Below are positions 47,104 through 56,352 of a stretch of 64,000 bases of DNA, one piece after another. This DNA is from Paenibacillus sp. SZ31 (lineage in GTDB: Bacteria; Bacillota; Bacilli; Paenibacillales; Paenibacillaceae), in the NCBI RefSeq assembly GCF_012912005.1, contig NZ_JABBEA010000002.1, forward strand, positions 613,748 to 677,747, read 5' to 3'. Under the pieces are notes generated by a model that did no database searches, was not told where the DNA came from, and saw nothing but the letters and a program-made list of their open reading frames with translations. Both the position numbers and the translations under genes were made by a program. The stretch's first letter is position 1, and each line of letters begins with the position of its first letter.

Positions 47104-49485
47104 TTAACGCTCGCGACCAACGAGATAATCCAATAGATGTCTCAAAAAAGGAATAGCTTGCGGCATCGCGTTCAATGCATCTGTGGCAAGACAATAATGC
47201 TCCCACATCGCTTTCTTAGCACCTTCATCACCCAAAATGGAAACAAAGGTGGAATTGTTATTCCGCTCATCCTGACCTGCAGGTTTCCCAAGAATGAGGT
47301 GATTTCCTTCGAAATCCAGCAAGTCATCCTTGATCTGGAAGGCGATCCCTGCATGATAAGCGAACTTCTTCAGCGTAGCCATCTCCGCTTCCTTCACTTG
47401 GGCAAGAATGGCTGGCATGACAAGGGCAGCTTCGAAGGCAATGCCTGTTTTGTAAAAACAGATCATGTTCAACTGCTCCAGCGTCAATGCCTTGCCTTTG
47501 GAGTTCAGATCCATCGCCTGCCCCATACACATATCCTCTGCTTTTTCAGCCGAATACTGAATGAGTTTGAGCACGGTTGCCGCATCAAAGCGATCCAATG
47601 AGGATTGCTCTCCGATCGCCTTCTGAATGAGAAACAGACCGGTAAGCTCTGCTGTGGCGCTATTGTGCACATGGTGCAACGTAGAACGTCCACGCCTTGT
47701 CGAAGCATTATCCTGTGTAGGCAGATCATCGAAGATCAGGGAAGCGGTATGCATGTACTCCAGCGATCTTAACAACGGAACGATGGATGTTTCAGGTAAA
47801 CCATACTCGCGAACACCCATAACCCAAGTCAATATCGGACGTAGCCTCTTTCCGTCTCCCTGCAAGCTGTAATTGGCTGCATCAATTAACGTTTCTTTCA
47901 TCTCATGAAGGCCATTTGGTTTCGCAATCTGCAACTCCACATTAATCTGTTCGCGAACCGTTCGAATGGTCTGCTTGAACTCCTCTTTCTCCTGCTTGTC
48001 ATTTTTCAATTGAAGCACGACCTGATCCCGTAACAATTTATCGAGGAAATCAACGTCATCCGCTTTACGCACCATCTGTTGAACCAGTCGGTTGAATTCA
48101 GGCTGCCCAGAGGCAAAAATCATCATCACTTCATCATATTTCTCCTGCCCTAACCGTTCTTTACAACGCTTCAGCCCGTTAATGGCACGATCCAGTATGA
48201 CCTCACGGGTCTTGGCGTCCGAGTTGTATACATCATGGATCAGATGAGAGATGACTGCCCAATACAACTCATATGGATTAATCAAGTCGGGACGAAGGTC
48301 GCGGTACTTCAAGTAGTACGTATAAGGGGTTACTGCCCCTTCTTCCATATCGTCAAACATATCGGCAAAATCATCGGCCAACTGATTGTATATCCCGTAA
48401 TAGAACGTCCGCAGATCGAATCCTTCATCCACTGGCGCACTGAGAACAGACCGGACAATTAATCGGGAGGAGGAAGATTTGATAATAATCGGAATGTACA
48501 GTTCTTCATTGGTATAATTCGCATTGGATAATTTCTTGCTGCGATCCATTTCCTGAGACTGAAAAAAGACATAAGATTGCTCTAAGAACGTGCGCTGTTT
48601 CTCTGGACGCTGGTAGTCCTTAATATACTCAAATGCTTCACGAAGCTCGGAATGCACATATTCAATCACTTCAAGATTGCTACCTTTCCACTCTCCCAGA
48701 TCAGGTACGACCCCAGTAAGAAGTGCATCGCGTATCATCAGTGAATATTGTTCTTTTTCCTGAACAGTCAAAGCCTGAGAATCCAACAGGTCATCCACAA
48801 ATGGATACGTCAAACCATACGAATAACCGAGTCGAATCGCCGCATCAAATCGCCGGGCACGTTCTTCGGGTGGTGTCTGCTCGTTCATCTCATCGTCTAC
48901 ATGAAGGACCACGCCGAGAATGATCTTGATGAGCTTCCGCTGTGCCTGCTCTGCATCCAGCTCCTTCGGGATGTTGGATGCTACGTTCTTTAATTTGTTC
49001 ATCACCCAGATAACAGCGGATTCTATGTGCTCCTTCTGTCCCCACCGGTACAACGCAGCCAGACTGATATAATCGGGCTGTCCTTTGCGCCCAGTAGCAG
49101 AGTCCATAAAGTACTTTTTGGTATTCTGGACAACGTGCTGAACTCGGGATTGCGTATCTGGAGAATCAAGGGCTTGCCCCAGATCTCGCATATAAATATA
49201 TGAGATACTCCGATCCAGGTAATCATCCAGCTTACCAGTAGCATTCAGCCAATGGATATATCTATGAACATCCCGGGGATCCGGTTTTCTTTTGCTTGGT
49301 GATAAAAGAGAAAGCCAGGCAAAACGATGAATATGTTTTTTTTGCCATACATAAATATCTTGGGTAAGTGCTCTCGTATACGTATTAGCCATAAGTTGTT
49401 GCCTAAGAGAAGTAAAATACTGAGATGCTTTCTGCTCAGCTAGCCGATATCCTGCATCAGCCTGGTCTGTAAGTACGTTATTCAT
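47104..49485 (-). CDS. Large polyprenyl synthetase-family protein with extra isoprenoid-synthase-like N-terminal half
   Basis: 793 residues, over twice the usual polyprenyl synthase length. The C-terminal third (about 515-790) is a trans-prenyltransferase: GDGKRLRP 543-550, first Asp-rich motif DDLPTQD 586-592, KTGIAFEAA 679-687, second Asp-rich motif QIKDDLLDFEG 717-727. The N-terminal half also has Asp-rich motifs in helical surroundings: HVDDEMNE 195-202, FVDDLLDS 229-236 and LADDFADMFDD 369-379, resembling class I isoprenoid synthase metal sites. It could be a bifunctional prenyltransferase/terpene synthase. No other terpene genes lie nearby. Single gene. Confidence 0.8.
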   Translation of the reverse strand: MNNVLTDQADAGYRLAEQKASQYFTSLRQQLMANTYTRALTQDIYVWQKKHIHRFAWLSLLSPSKRKPDPRDVHRYIHWLNATGKLDDYLDRSISYIYMRDLGQALDSPDTQSRVQHVVQNTKKYFMDSATGRKGQPDYISLAALYRWGQKEHIESAVIWVMNKLKNVASNIPKELDAEQAQRKLIKIILGVVLHVDDEMNEQTPPEERARRFDAAIRLGYSYGLTYPFVDDLLDSQALTVQEKEQYSLMIRDALLTGVVPDLGEWKGSNLEVIEYVHSELREAFEYIKDYQRPEKQRTFLEQSYVFFQSQEMDRSKKLSNANYTNEELYIPIIIKSSSSRLIVRSVLSAPVDEGFDLRTFYYGIYNQLADDFADMFDDMEEGAVTPYTYYLKYRDLRPDLINPYELYWAVISHLIHDVYNSDAKTREVILDRAINGLKRCKERLGQEKYDEVMMIFASGQPEFNRLVQQMVRKADDVDFLDKLLRDQVVLQLKNDKQEKEEFKQTIRTVREQINVELQIAKPNGLHEMKETLIDAANYSLQGDGKRLRPILTWVMGVREYGLPETSIVPLLRSLEYMHTASLIFDDLPTQDNASTRRGRSTLHHVHNSATAELTGLFLIQKAIGEQSSLDRFDAATVLKLIQYSAEKAEDMCMGQAMDLNSKGKALTLEQLNMICFYKTGIAFEAALVMPAILAQVKEAEMATLKKFAYHAGIAFQIKDDLLDFEGNHLILGKPAGQDERNNNSTFVSILGDEGAKKAMWEHYCLATDALNAMPQAIPFLRHLLDYLVGRER

Positions 49486-49673
49486 AGGGTGGATACCTCA
49501 ACTTCTATTAATGTTAAACATGTATCCATGAAAGGAGTGTGAGGTGCTCCATGGACGAAAACTGAACTCATTTGATGGTGTATCCAACGCTTCAGCTCAT
49601 GTTCATAACCTATATACGGCGATCCAACCGTTTGGTTACGAAATCGTCATTGTTCATCCCCACGTAGGTGATT

Positions 49674-50471
49674 TTACAGAATGGAAGACCAGACTTTAAC
49701 CGCCGTGATGGCGATAATTGCAATTAATGCATACCGAAGTACGCTCACATTAATCATTGAACTAACTCGTGAACCAAGGGATGCCCCTAGCAGACTTCCG
49801 ATCACCGTATAGATGATGGGTTCTAGCGGAATGTCCCCACCCGAAATTTTACCTATAACGCCGCCAACTGCGGAGATAAATACAATCGCCAGTGAAGAAG
49901 CAATCGTTGTTCGTACGGGGATCTTGAGAATCGTCAGCATGATGGGAATAAGGATAAAGGCACCACCCGCACCAACAATTCCCGAGACAATTCCTACTGC
50001 AAAAGCAGTACCCGCCGCAACCCATCGGTTAAACACCAGTGGAGCTGATGTCTCAAGCTTACCTTTTCCGGGAATGAGCATGAGTACAATTGCAATGATC
50101 GCCAGAATGCCATAGATCAGATTAATAATTTTTCCGTCCAGATGACCGGATATGAACCCGCCAATCAGACTGCCAGCAAGAATGCTGGAACCCATGTACA
50201 GCACCAATCCGCGGTGAACGATCGCCCCACCACTTCTACCCGTTTTTACTTTTCTACGGAATGCAATCACACCGGCAAGTGAAGCAAAAAACACCTGAAA
50301 CATACTGATTGACGATACCTGATGTGCGGAGAACGGCTCCAATCCCATCCAAGATGGAACATATAACAGTAGCGGATAATTGATAATCGCCCCGCCAATA
50401 CCCAACAAACCGGAGAAGAATGAACCGACCAGACCCAGTATAAACATGATGACAAAAAGCAGAAGATCCAT
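49674..50471 (-). CDS. TauE/SafE-family membrane transporter
   Basis: 265 residues with about eight membrane helices. GLVGSFFSGLLGIGGAIINYPLLLY and the repeat GIVSGIVGAGGAFILIPIML are the duplicated TauE/SafE (DUF81) motifs. Such proteins export sulfite, sulfoacetate or similar organosulfur anions. Single gene, no sulfur genes adjacent, so the substrate is unassigned. Confidence 0.88.
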   Translation of the reverse strand: MDLLLFVIMFILGLVGSFFSGLLGIGGAIINYPLLLYVPSWMGLEPFSAHQVSSISMFQVFFASLAGVIAFRRKVKTGRSGGAIVHRGLVLYMGSSILAGSLIGGFISGHLDGKIINLIYGILAIIAIVLMLIPGKGKLETSAPLVFNRWVAAGTAFAVGIVSGIVGAGGAFILIPIMLTILKIPVRTTIASSLAIVFISAVGGVIGKISGGDIPLEPIIYTVIGSLLGASLGSRVSSMINVSVLRYALIAIIAITAVKVWSSIL

Positions 50472-50596
50472 CGGTTATGCGCTTCCTTTCGTGCAATATA
50501 AATCTCATTTCGATATAACGCAAAAGTGCTATACACGGCGAATATTATCCGTTATAATGAAAACCAAGTAAATTAATCCGAAATGAGTGATTAAGC

Positions 50597-50791
50597 ATGT
50601 TTAACGTGTTGAAGACTCTTTTTGAAAATAAATGTCCACTGTGCAACGAAAAATTACAAGTTCACAATGATGCGTTATGCTCGACGAAAACGTGTTCTCA
50701 ATGTCATTACAAAGAAGAGAGCTATGGCTCTCTCGGAGTTCGAATTGTATATGACACACCACAAAATGATAAAAAGATACAACCTTGCTAA
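50597..50791 (+). CDS. Small zinc-ribbon-like protein
   Basis: 64 residues. Two Cys pairs, CPLC (13-16) and CSQC (33-36), 16 residues apart, suit a zinc ribbon. N-terminus MFNVLKTLFENK; C-terminus ends in IQPC. The ribosome site is weak. It is not recognised as a known family. It could bind RNA, DNA or protein. Confidence 0.6.
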   Translation: MFNVLKTLFENKCPLCNEKLQVHNDALCSTKTCSQCHYKEESYGSLGVRIVYDTPQNDKKIQPC

Positions 50792-50879
50792 TTGTATCAC
50801 GATCTCTGAATTTTCGGGATAATTCGACAAACTTATTTCCGTCTCATATGCCAAGATTACTTTATAATGAAAATACAAA

Positions 50880-50917
50880 AACGGTGCAAAACGAATAAAT
50901 CGTTCTGCACCGTTTTT
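50880..50917. terminator. Intrinsic terminator between the zinc-ribbon and SDR genes
   Basis: AACGGTGCA/TGCACCGTT stem with inner AACGA/TCGTT pairing, T run on the plus strand and A-rich left side; lies between convergent genes. Confidence 0.75.
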
Positions 50918-50959
50918 TCTGTTTTTCTGAGATGACTTCCCTTAGATTAAAAGGGTTAC

Positions 50960-51715
50960 TTATTTGGTTTTGAAGCTGAGGAATCCATCATCTACCGCTA
51001 CGGTTGTACCGTTCACTGCACTTGCTGCATCACTGAACAGGAATGTAACCACACTGGCTACTTTCTCCGGTTGAATAAGCTCCCCACGCATATGTTGAGT
51101 AGCAAGCGCATCTTTCATCGCTTTGTCATCGCCGAGAATCGGTGTTTCGATAAAGCCAGGTGCTACACCAACTACACGAATTCCATGCTCAGCCAGTTCA
51201 AGTGCACCGGATTTGGACATCATGACAACAGCAGCCTTCGCTGCGTTGTAGTTAAAGCTGCCTACTGCGGCAACACTTCCATAGATCGAAGCTGTATTTA
51301 CAATGGTACCTTGTACATTCAATTCAACCATCTTTTTCGCACCATAATACATGCCGTAGTACACACTGTGCTGGTCTACATCAATGACTCTATGATAGGA
51401 TTCCGGGTCCATCTCCAGAAATGGCTTTACAAGTCCTATTCCTGCGTTATTGAAGATACCACTAAGTGTACCATATTGCTCTACTGTCCAGTCGATCAGG
51501 GCTTTGATCTCGTCCCCTTTGGATACATCCACTTTGTACGCGCCCGCTGTTCCGCCTGTTGCTTCAATCTCTGCGGCAAGCTTCTTCGCTCCATCTTCAT
51601 TATAGTCAGCGACAACAATAGTCGCACCTAGATCCGAAAGTTGGAGTGCTGTCTCTTTACCAATACCACTAGCTCCACCTGTAATAATGATTACTTTTCC
51701 ATTGTGTTCAGTCAT
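50960..51715 (-). CDS. SDR-family NAD(P)-dependent oxidoreductase
   Basis: 251 residues. Cofactor site TGGASGIGKET, NNAG motif in IFNNAGIG, catalytic Ser in NTASIYGS and Tyr-x3-Lys in YNAAKAAV. The acidic VADYNEDG after strand 2 suggests NAD(H) preference. Resembles glucose 1-dehydrogenase or 3-oxoacyl reductase-like SDRs. ATG 51715 follows AAAGGAGAA; an in-frame TTG seven codons earlier overlaps the ribosome site. Single gene. Confidence 0.9.
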   Translation of the reverse strand: MTEHNGKVIIITGGASGIGKETALQLSDLGATIVVADYNEDGAKKLAAEIEATGGTAGAYKVDVSKGDEIKALIDWTVEQYGTLSGIFNNAGIGLVKPFLEMDPESYHRVIDVDQHSVYYGMYYGAKKMVELNVQGTIVNTASIYGSVAAVGSFNYNAAKAAVVMMSKSGALELAEHGIRVVGVAPGFIETPILGDDKAMKDALATQHMRGELIQPEKVASVVTFLFSDAASAVNGTTVAVDDGFLSFKTK

Positions 51716-52043
51716 GACGCAGTTCTCCTTTGGCAAAATATATTTAGACCCAGCATAAAACTTATAGTAAGTAACTATATTTTATTAACTTATATAATTA
51801 TCATACGCCTATGTCACAACCTTGTCAAACCATAGATTATCTTCATGGGAATATGAAATAAATGTCATATGCATATCATGATTACTTGATATAGTCTAGC
51901 TCCTGTGACATTAAATATGCATCCGTTTTCGGAAAATAAAAAAAGGCGAACATATCGGTAATTCAATCACTCCGATATCCCGCCCTTATAAGATATGAAA
52001 ATTTCAAACTGTATTGTTGCTCAATATTGAAGATTACTTCACC
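51716..52043. other. Intergenic region upstream of the SDR gene
   Basis: 328 AT-rich bases without a gene. Contains the terminator of the lipoprotein gene (51945-51984) and the presumed SDR promoter. Nothing further recognised. Confidence 0.55.
51945..51984 (-). terminator. Intrinsic terminator after the DUF6376-like lipoprotein gene
   Basis: GGCG/CGCC and ATATCGG/CCGATAT paired arms; followed on the minus strand by seven T. Confidence 0.7.
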
Positions 52044-52514
52044 TTATTCTCCCTGAAGTCCACTTAGCGGATCTCTCAAATTATTGATGTTGGTGATCAG
52101 TTCAGGAATGCCCGTCTTCTCCCAATTTTCAGCCGTAAAACCTTGCTCTGCAATCGTATTCTCGAAATTGTCCACGACTTCCGTTAATTGCGTATTGTAG
52201 CTCACCAGATTCTCATGAATGCTTTCTCCTATCGCTGGTGCCGTCAGCTGAGAAAATTCGCTTGCTTCTGCTTGGATCAGATCGATTTTCTCCTGAATCT
52301 GTGTCGTAATCTCCGGATTATTCACCGCACCCGATGCAAGCTCTTGCAGATCAGCCCCGGCGTTCGATACCTGTTCTATATAATCAGTAGCCCCACTCAC
52401 ATAATTTAGACTTTGATTGGCTTGTTCTACGACAGAACAGGCTGAAATCAGCAGAATACTTGATGCAATAAGGCCTGTCATCATTAACGTGTTTTTTCTT
52501 TTTCTTATGAACAT
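52044..52514 (-). CDS. Lipoprotein, DUF6376-like
   Basis: 156 residues. Basic N-terminus FIRKRKN, hydrophobic core, lipobox LISAC with the modified Cys at position 26, then SVVEQANQSLNYVSGATDYI, which resembles the DUF6376 lipoproteins of bacilli. Mostly helical with repeated amphipathic segments. The function is unknown. ATG 52514 has AAGGGGAG upstream; an earlier ATG two codons upstream abuts the ribosome site. Divergent from the transporter gene. Confidence 0.78.
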   Translation of the reverse strand: MFIRKRKNTLMMTGLIASSILLISACSVVEQANQSLNYVSGATDYIEQVSNAGADLQELASGAVNNPEITTQIQEKIDLIQAEASEFSQLTAPAIGESIHENLVSYNTQLTEVVDNFENTIAEQGFTAENWEKTGIPELITNINNLRDPLSGLQGE

Positions 52515-52649
52515 GATCATCTCCCCTTCTCCTCATCGGAATCCTTGTTCCATTTTCATGATACCTGTTCAGACTGCTTCATTGCAAATGGGTCTGCAAC
52601 CAGCGTTATTAACATGTATAATAGTAGAATCACACGGTAAAGGGATGTC

Positions 52650-53624
52650 ATGATTATGCTTCAAGCCTTAAACCAACGCTTGAACCGCATCATGCCACTG
52701 ATTACCCCAATCAGCATTGTTATTGGCGTGTTATGCGGGAGTTTTCTTTCTTCTTATACCTTTTTATCCCCTTGGCTCTTTGCGTTCATGACGTTCGCTG
52801 GAAGTATCAGTCTTGGGATACGGGATTTTGTGAACGTGCTGAAGAAGCCGTTCCCCCTGTTTGTATGTCTGTTTATTTTGCATTTGGCGATGCCTCTCAT
52901 TGCTCTGGGTATGGGTCATTTGGTCTTTCCTACAGATGCCTACACCATAACGGGCCTTGTTCTGGCAGCCGTGATTCCGACAGGAATAAGCAGCTTCATC
53001 TGGGTCAGTATCTATCGGGGCAATATCGCACTTACACTTTCCATCATCCTGATTGATACCATGCTTGCTCCTTTTGTAGTGCCCGGCGTGTTATCCCTGT
53101 TAATCGGCACCAGTGTCACATTGGATACGGCAGCCATGATGAGCAGCCTGTTCTGGATGATTGTTGTGCCATCCCTGGTAGGTATGCTCTTGAATGAGTG
53201 GACCAAAGGCGCCATAGTCCCGGTCTGGGGCCCCAGATTGAATCCGTTATCCAAATTGTTTATGGCATCTGTTGTCGCGATTAACGGATCTGTCGTTGCA
53301 CCCTACTTGGCCGATTTCAACTGGAAGTTGGCTGGTCTTGCGGTCATCATTATTTTCCTGGCATCGTTCGGTTATGCGCTGAGTTACTTCATCGCCCGAT
53401 TGTTGGGCTGGAATGAGGCCGATCAGGTCGCTCTGGTGTTCAACGGAGGGATGCGCAATATTAGCGCAGGTGCGGTACTCGCTGTTTCGTATTTTCCGCC
53501 ACCTGTTGCTGTCCCTGTCGTGCTTGGTATGGTATTCCAGCAAATGCTCGCATCATTGACAGGTTATCTGCTCGGTCGTCGCTCTCAGCTTCTGCAAAAG
53601 TCAGATAAGACATCTGCCGCCTAA
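52650..53624 (+). CDS. Bile acid:sodium symporter (BASS)-family transporter
   Basis: 324 residues with about ten membrane helices. TFAGSISLGIRDFVNVLKKP, GLVLAAVIPTGISSFIWVSIYRGN and NGGMRNISAGAVLAVSYFP are BASS-family landmarks, including sodium-site segments. In bacilli such proteins import or export organic acids (pantoate, pyruvate or similar). The substrate is unknown. AAAGGG is five bases before the ATG. Single gene with terminator. Confidence 0.87.
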   Translation: MIMLQALNQRLNRIMPLITPISIVIGVLCGSFLSSYTFLSPWLFAFMTFAGSISLGIRDFVNVLKKPFPLFVCLFILHLAMPLIALGMGHLVFPTDAYTITGLVLAAVIPTGISSFIWVSIYRGNIALTLSIILIDTMLAPFVVPGVLSLLIGTSVTLDTAAMMSSLFWMIVVPSLVGMLLNEWTKGAIVPVWGPRLNPLSKLFMASVVAINGSVVAPYLADFNWKLAGLAVIIIFLASFGYALSYFIARLLGWNEADQVALVFNGGMRNISAGAVLAVSYFPPPVAVPVVLGMVFQQMLASLTGYLLGRRSQLLQKSDKTSAA

Positions 53625-53642
53625 CAACATACTGGAATAATC

Positions 53643-53674
53643 AAAAAACGCCGACATGATTGTCGGCGTTTTTC
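53643..53674 (+). terminator. Intrinsic terminator after the BASS-family gene
   Basis: AACGCCGAC/GTCGGCGTT stem with a 6-base loop, A run before and T run after, so active both ways. Confidence 0.8.
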
Positions 53675-53749
53675 GTCGTCACTTTAACCTCTACTGGAAT
53701 CTCTTTAATCTAATCCTGCCCATTTTCAGGTCCCTGCTGACAATAGAAA

Positions 53750-53774
53750 AAAACCATCAACGAGTGATGGTTTT
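53750..53774 (-). terminator. Intrinsic terminator after asd
   Basis: AAAACCATCA/TGATGGTTTT stem with a 5-base loop; T run on the minus strand, 52 bases beyond the asd stop. Confidence 0.65.
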
Positions 53775-53825
53775 CATTTAATCATTCTTTTCAGAAATCT
53801 GTTGCTGCTCATAAATCTTTCATGC

Positions 53826-54911
53826 TTATTTCGGCTGAATATATCCTTCAGCTTTGAGCAGTTCTGCGATTAGAACCGCACCACCTGCTGCTCCACGCAA
53901 CGTGTTGTGGGACAATCCCACGAATTTGTAATCATAGAGTGAATCTTCGCGAAGTCGGCCTGTGGAGACACCCATTCCGCATTCGATGTCACGATCCAGT
54001 TTCGTCTGTGGTCTGTTTTCTTCTTCAAAATACGTAATGAATTGTTTCGGTGCGCTTGGCAGAGCCAGCTCCTGTGGACGGCCTTTGAACTGCAACCAAC
54101 GCTCCAGAATTTCGTCTTTGCTTGGTTTTTTTTCGAAGTTTACAAACACGGTAGCCAGATGCCCATCCGTTACAGGAACACGAATACATTGTGTTGTAAT
54201 TAATGGAGCCGATGCTTTGACGATCTGATTGTTCTCGATGCTACCCCAGATCCGCAGTGGTTCCTGCTCACTCTTCTCTTCTTCGCCACCGATGTATGGA
54301 ATGACATTATCGAGCATATCAGGCCAGTCCGTAAAGTTTTTACCTGCACCAGAGATTGCTTGATACGTGGAAGCGACAACCTGAGTCGGGTTGAAATCAC
54401 GCAAGGCGTGCAGTGCTGGCACATAGCTCTGAATCGAGCAGTTAGGTTTCACTGCAATGAATCCGGTTTTCGTACCCAGACGTTTGCGTTGAGCTTCAAT
54501 CACGTCCAGATGTCCCGGGTTAATCTCAGGGATAACCATAGGTACATCAGCCGTCCAGCGGTGAGCCGAGTTGTTAGACACGACAGGTGTTCCTGTTCTA
54601 GCGTAAGCTTCTTCGAGCGCTTGAATCTCATTCTTTTTCATATCAACCGCGCAGAAAATAAAATCAACTTGGCTGGCAAAAGCCTCTACCTGGGAAGCAT
54701 CCTGAACAACGATTTTCTTCACAGCTTCCGGAATAGGAACTGCCAGTTTCCATCTGCCTTGTACGGATTCTTCATATGTTTTACCTGCCGAATTGGCGCT
54801 TGCAGAAATTGCTGTTACTTCAAACCATGGATGTTGATCGAGCAGGTCCACAAAACGCTGACCTACCATTCCCGTTCCTCCGACGATACCGACTTTCAAT
54901 TTTGCTGACAT
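53826..54911 (-). CDS. asd: Aspartate-semialdehyde dehydrogenase
   Basis: 361 residues. NADPH site VGIVGGTGMVGQRF and active-site Cys158 in VKPNCSIQSY. Length and sequence (SNNSAHRWTADVPMVIPEINP) place it in the archaeal/fungal-type Asd group. It reduces aspartyl phosphate to aspartate semialdehyde, feeding lysine, diaminopimelate, threonine and methionine synthesis. It is preceded by a T-box leader with a probable lysine specifier, so expression should rise when lysyl-tRNA is uncharged. It stands alone, outside a dapA/lysC operon. Confidence 0.92.
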   Translation of the reverse strand: MSAKLKVGIVGGTGMVGQRFVDLLDQHPWFEVTAISASANSAGKTYEESVQGRWKLAVPIPEAVKKIVVQDASQVEAFASQVDFIFCAVDMKKNEIQALEEAYARTGTPVVSNNSAHRWTADVPMVIPEINPGHLDVIEAQRKRLGTKTGFIAVKPNCSIQSYVPALHALRDFNPTQVVASTYQAISGAGKNFTDWPDMLDNVIPYIGGEEEKSEQEPLRIWGSIENNQIVKASAPLITTQCIRVPVTDGHLATVFVNFEKKPSKDEILERWLQFKGRPQELALPSAPKQFITYFEEENRPQTKLDRDIECGMGVSTGRLREDSLYDYKFVGLSHNTLRGAAGGAVLIAELLKAEGYIQPK

Positions 54912-55050
54912 TCAATCATCATTTCCTTTCGGTTTGAGTGATTCTTCTCTTGAATCAATATCATAACTCACTAAAAAAATATTATGAAATGGACTCCTTA
55001 ATTAACACTATTCAGGCAATTCCAAAGCGTGTAATCACAGCCTCGGAAAA

Positions 55051-55358
55051 ACCAAAAAATCCCATCCCCAAGACAATAGTCTCAGGGACGAGATTGAATT
55101 CTCGTGGTACCACCCAGATTCGCCAATATGTCACCATATCCGCCTCTTCAAGTAAAGGATTACAACCATGTTGCTAGCTGTAGACCGTTCATACTCTAGC
55201 TCTGTAACAGGAGCTCCTGTCACACCATCCCTTAATCCTAAGTTCCGATGTGCTGCTCTGAGTCTTTATTCAATAAAAAGTTCTTTACTCCTTTTCAGCT
55301 GCCGGAGCTCTCTTTGAAAGAATGATTTTTATCTACTCGTCTCTTCATCGCATTTGAT
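55051..55358 (-). promoter_or_regulatory. T-box riboswitch controlling asd, probable lysine specifier
   Basis: T-box sequence GGGTGGTACCACGAG at 55101-55115 (TGGT bulge 55109-55112). Stem I carries AGTA (55334-55337) facing GAA-T-AAA-G; AAA at 55265-55267 is the likely specifier, a Lys codon. ATAAAAA pairs with TTTTTAT above this loop. A terminator hairpin CCCTGAGAC/GTCTTGGGG with a T6 tail (55052-55092) competes with the antiterminator that includes the T-box. Uncharged tRNA binding would allow read-through into asd. Confidence 0.88.
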
Positions 55359-55364
55359 ATTGCG

Positions 55365-55370
55365 ATTATA
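55365..55370 (-). promoter_or_regulatory. -10 box of the T-box/asd transcript
   Basis: TATAAT on the minus strand, seven bases before the start of the T-box leader. The -35 is weak (TTCACG 16 bases or TTTACT 21 bases upstream). Confidence 0.5.
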
Positions 55371-55433
55371 ATATCAAAATTACCATCGTGAAGTAAACAC
55401 ATTTTTTAAAATTTGCTGCAAATGGCTATTTCT

Positions 55434-56279
55434 TTACTGCTTTTTAGCAACAATCGCATATGTTCCCAGTGGACTCCCAGGCCCCGAGACATGATGTGTC
55501 CTAAGTAATTTCAGTTCGGAAAGAAGAAGTGTTTTCACTTTGTCCGGGATCGGAAGCATTTGCAGTTCCACAGGCGCTTCTGCCAGTGTCATTTCGGTTT
55601 CCCAGCGACCGTCCTGCAGCTCGGGAGAATGGATCGAAGTCTCTTCCTTAATCGTCCAGCCCGCCGCAGAGACAAGCTCTTGGATATCCAACGGTGTAAA
55701 GAGCGTGCGCACATTGGAGAAGCTGTTCTCCTTGTAACATTCGACCTGGGATTGAATTAGAACGGATAACCAATGTGAGAGCTGGCTCACATCTGTAACT
55801 CGTGCATCCCATTCGGCGAAACATAACTGATGTCCCCACGTCCTAACCTTGCTAAGAATCTGGGCGAGTTCGTCAAACGATTTCAAGTACCAAGAACAAT
55901 GGGAAAGTACGATAACATCAAACTCATTCTCGGCGAATTGAACCTGATCACTTAGAATATCGAAATCATAATCCATTCGAATTCGGTCACCCAGCGGAGA
56001 TTTCCGAAGCTTGGTTGCCGCTTCGCCTACTGTCAGCGGTGCACCATAATCCTCTGGTGCAATATCTACACCATGAACGTAACCACTCTCCCCTACCAGA
56101 TGTGCAAGCACGGCCGTTGTATCTCCCTGACCACATCCGATTTCCAGAACGCGGCTACCTTCCTGTATTCCCCAAAAGAGTCCCAGTTTCATCCGATGCT
56201 CGGTCTGGATGTACTGAATGGCGGCGTTGTCCTCCACGTCCATATACTTAATAAGGTCCCTGATGATAGATTCATTCAT
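55434..56279 (-). CDS. Class I SAM-dependent methyltransferase
   Basis: 281 residues. SAM motif I VLEIGCGQGDTTAVLA, motif II-like HGVDIAPEDYG, and VIVLSHCSWYLKSFDELAQI at motif IV. Typical Rossmann methyltransferase; methyl acceptor unknown. GAGGAGTGAGG precedes the ATG. Its stop is 64 bases before the asd promoter on the same strand. Confidence 0.87.
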   Translation of the reverse strand: MNESIIRDLIKYMDVEDNAAIQYIQTEHRMKLGLFWGIQEGSRVLEIGCGQGDTTAVLAHLVGESGYVHGVDIAPEDYGAPLTVGEAATKLRKSPLGDRIRMDYDFDILSDQVQFAENEFDVIVLSHCSWYLKSFDELAQILSKVRTWGHQLCFAEWDARVTDVSQLSHWLSVLIQSQVECYKENSFSNVRTLFTPLDIQELVSAAGWTIKEETSIHSPELQDGRWETEMTLAEAPVELQMLPIPDKVKTLLLSELKLLRTHHVSGPGSPLGTYAIVAKKQ

Positions 56280-56352
56280 GATTCCTCACTCCTCAAAGAG
56301 CAACTTGAACTTCTTGCTCATTGTAGCGTTACAGGAAGCTACATATCAATCC

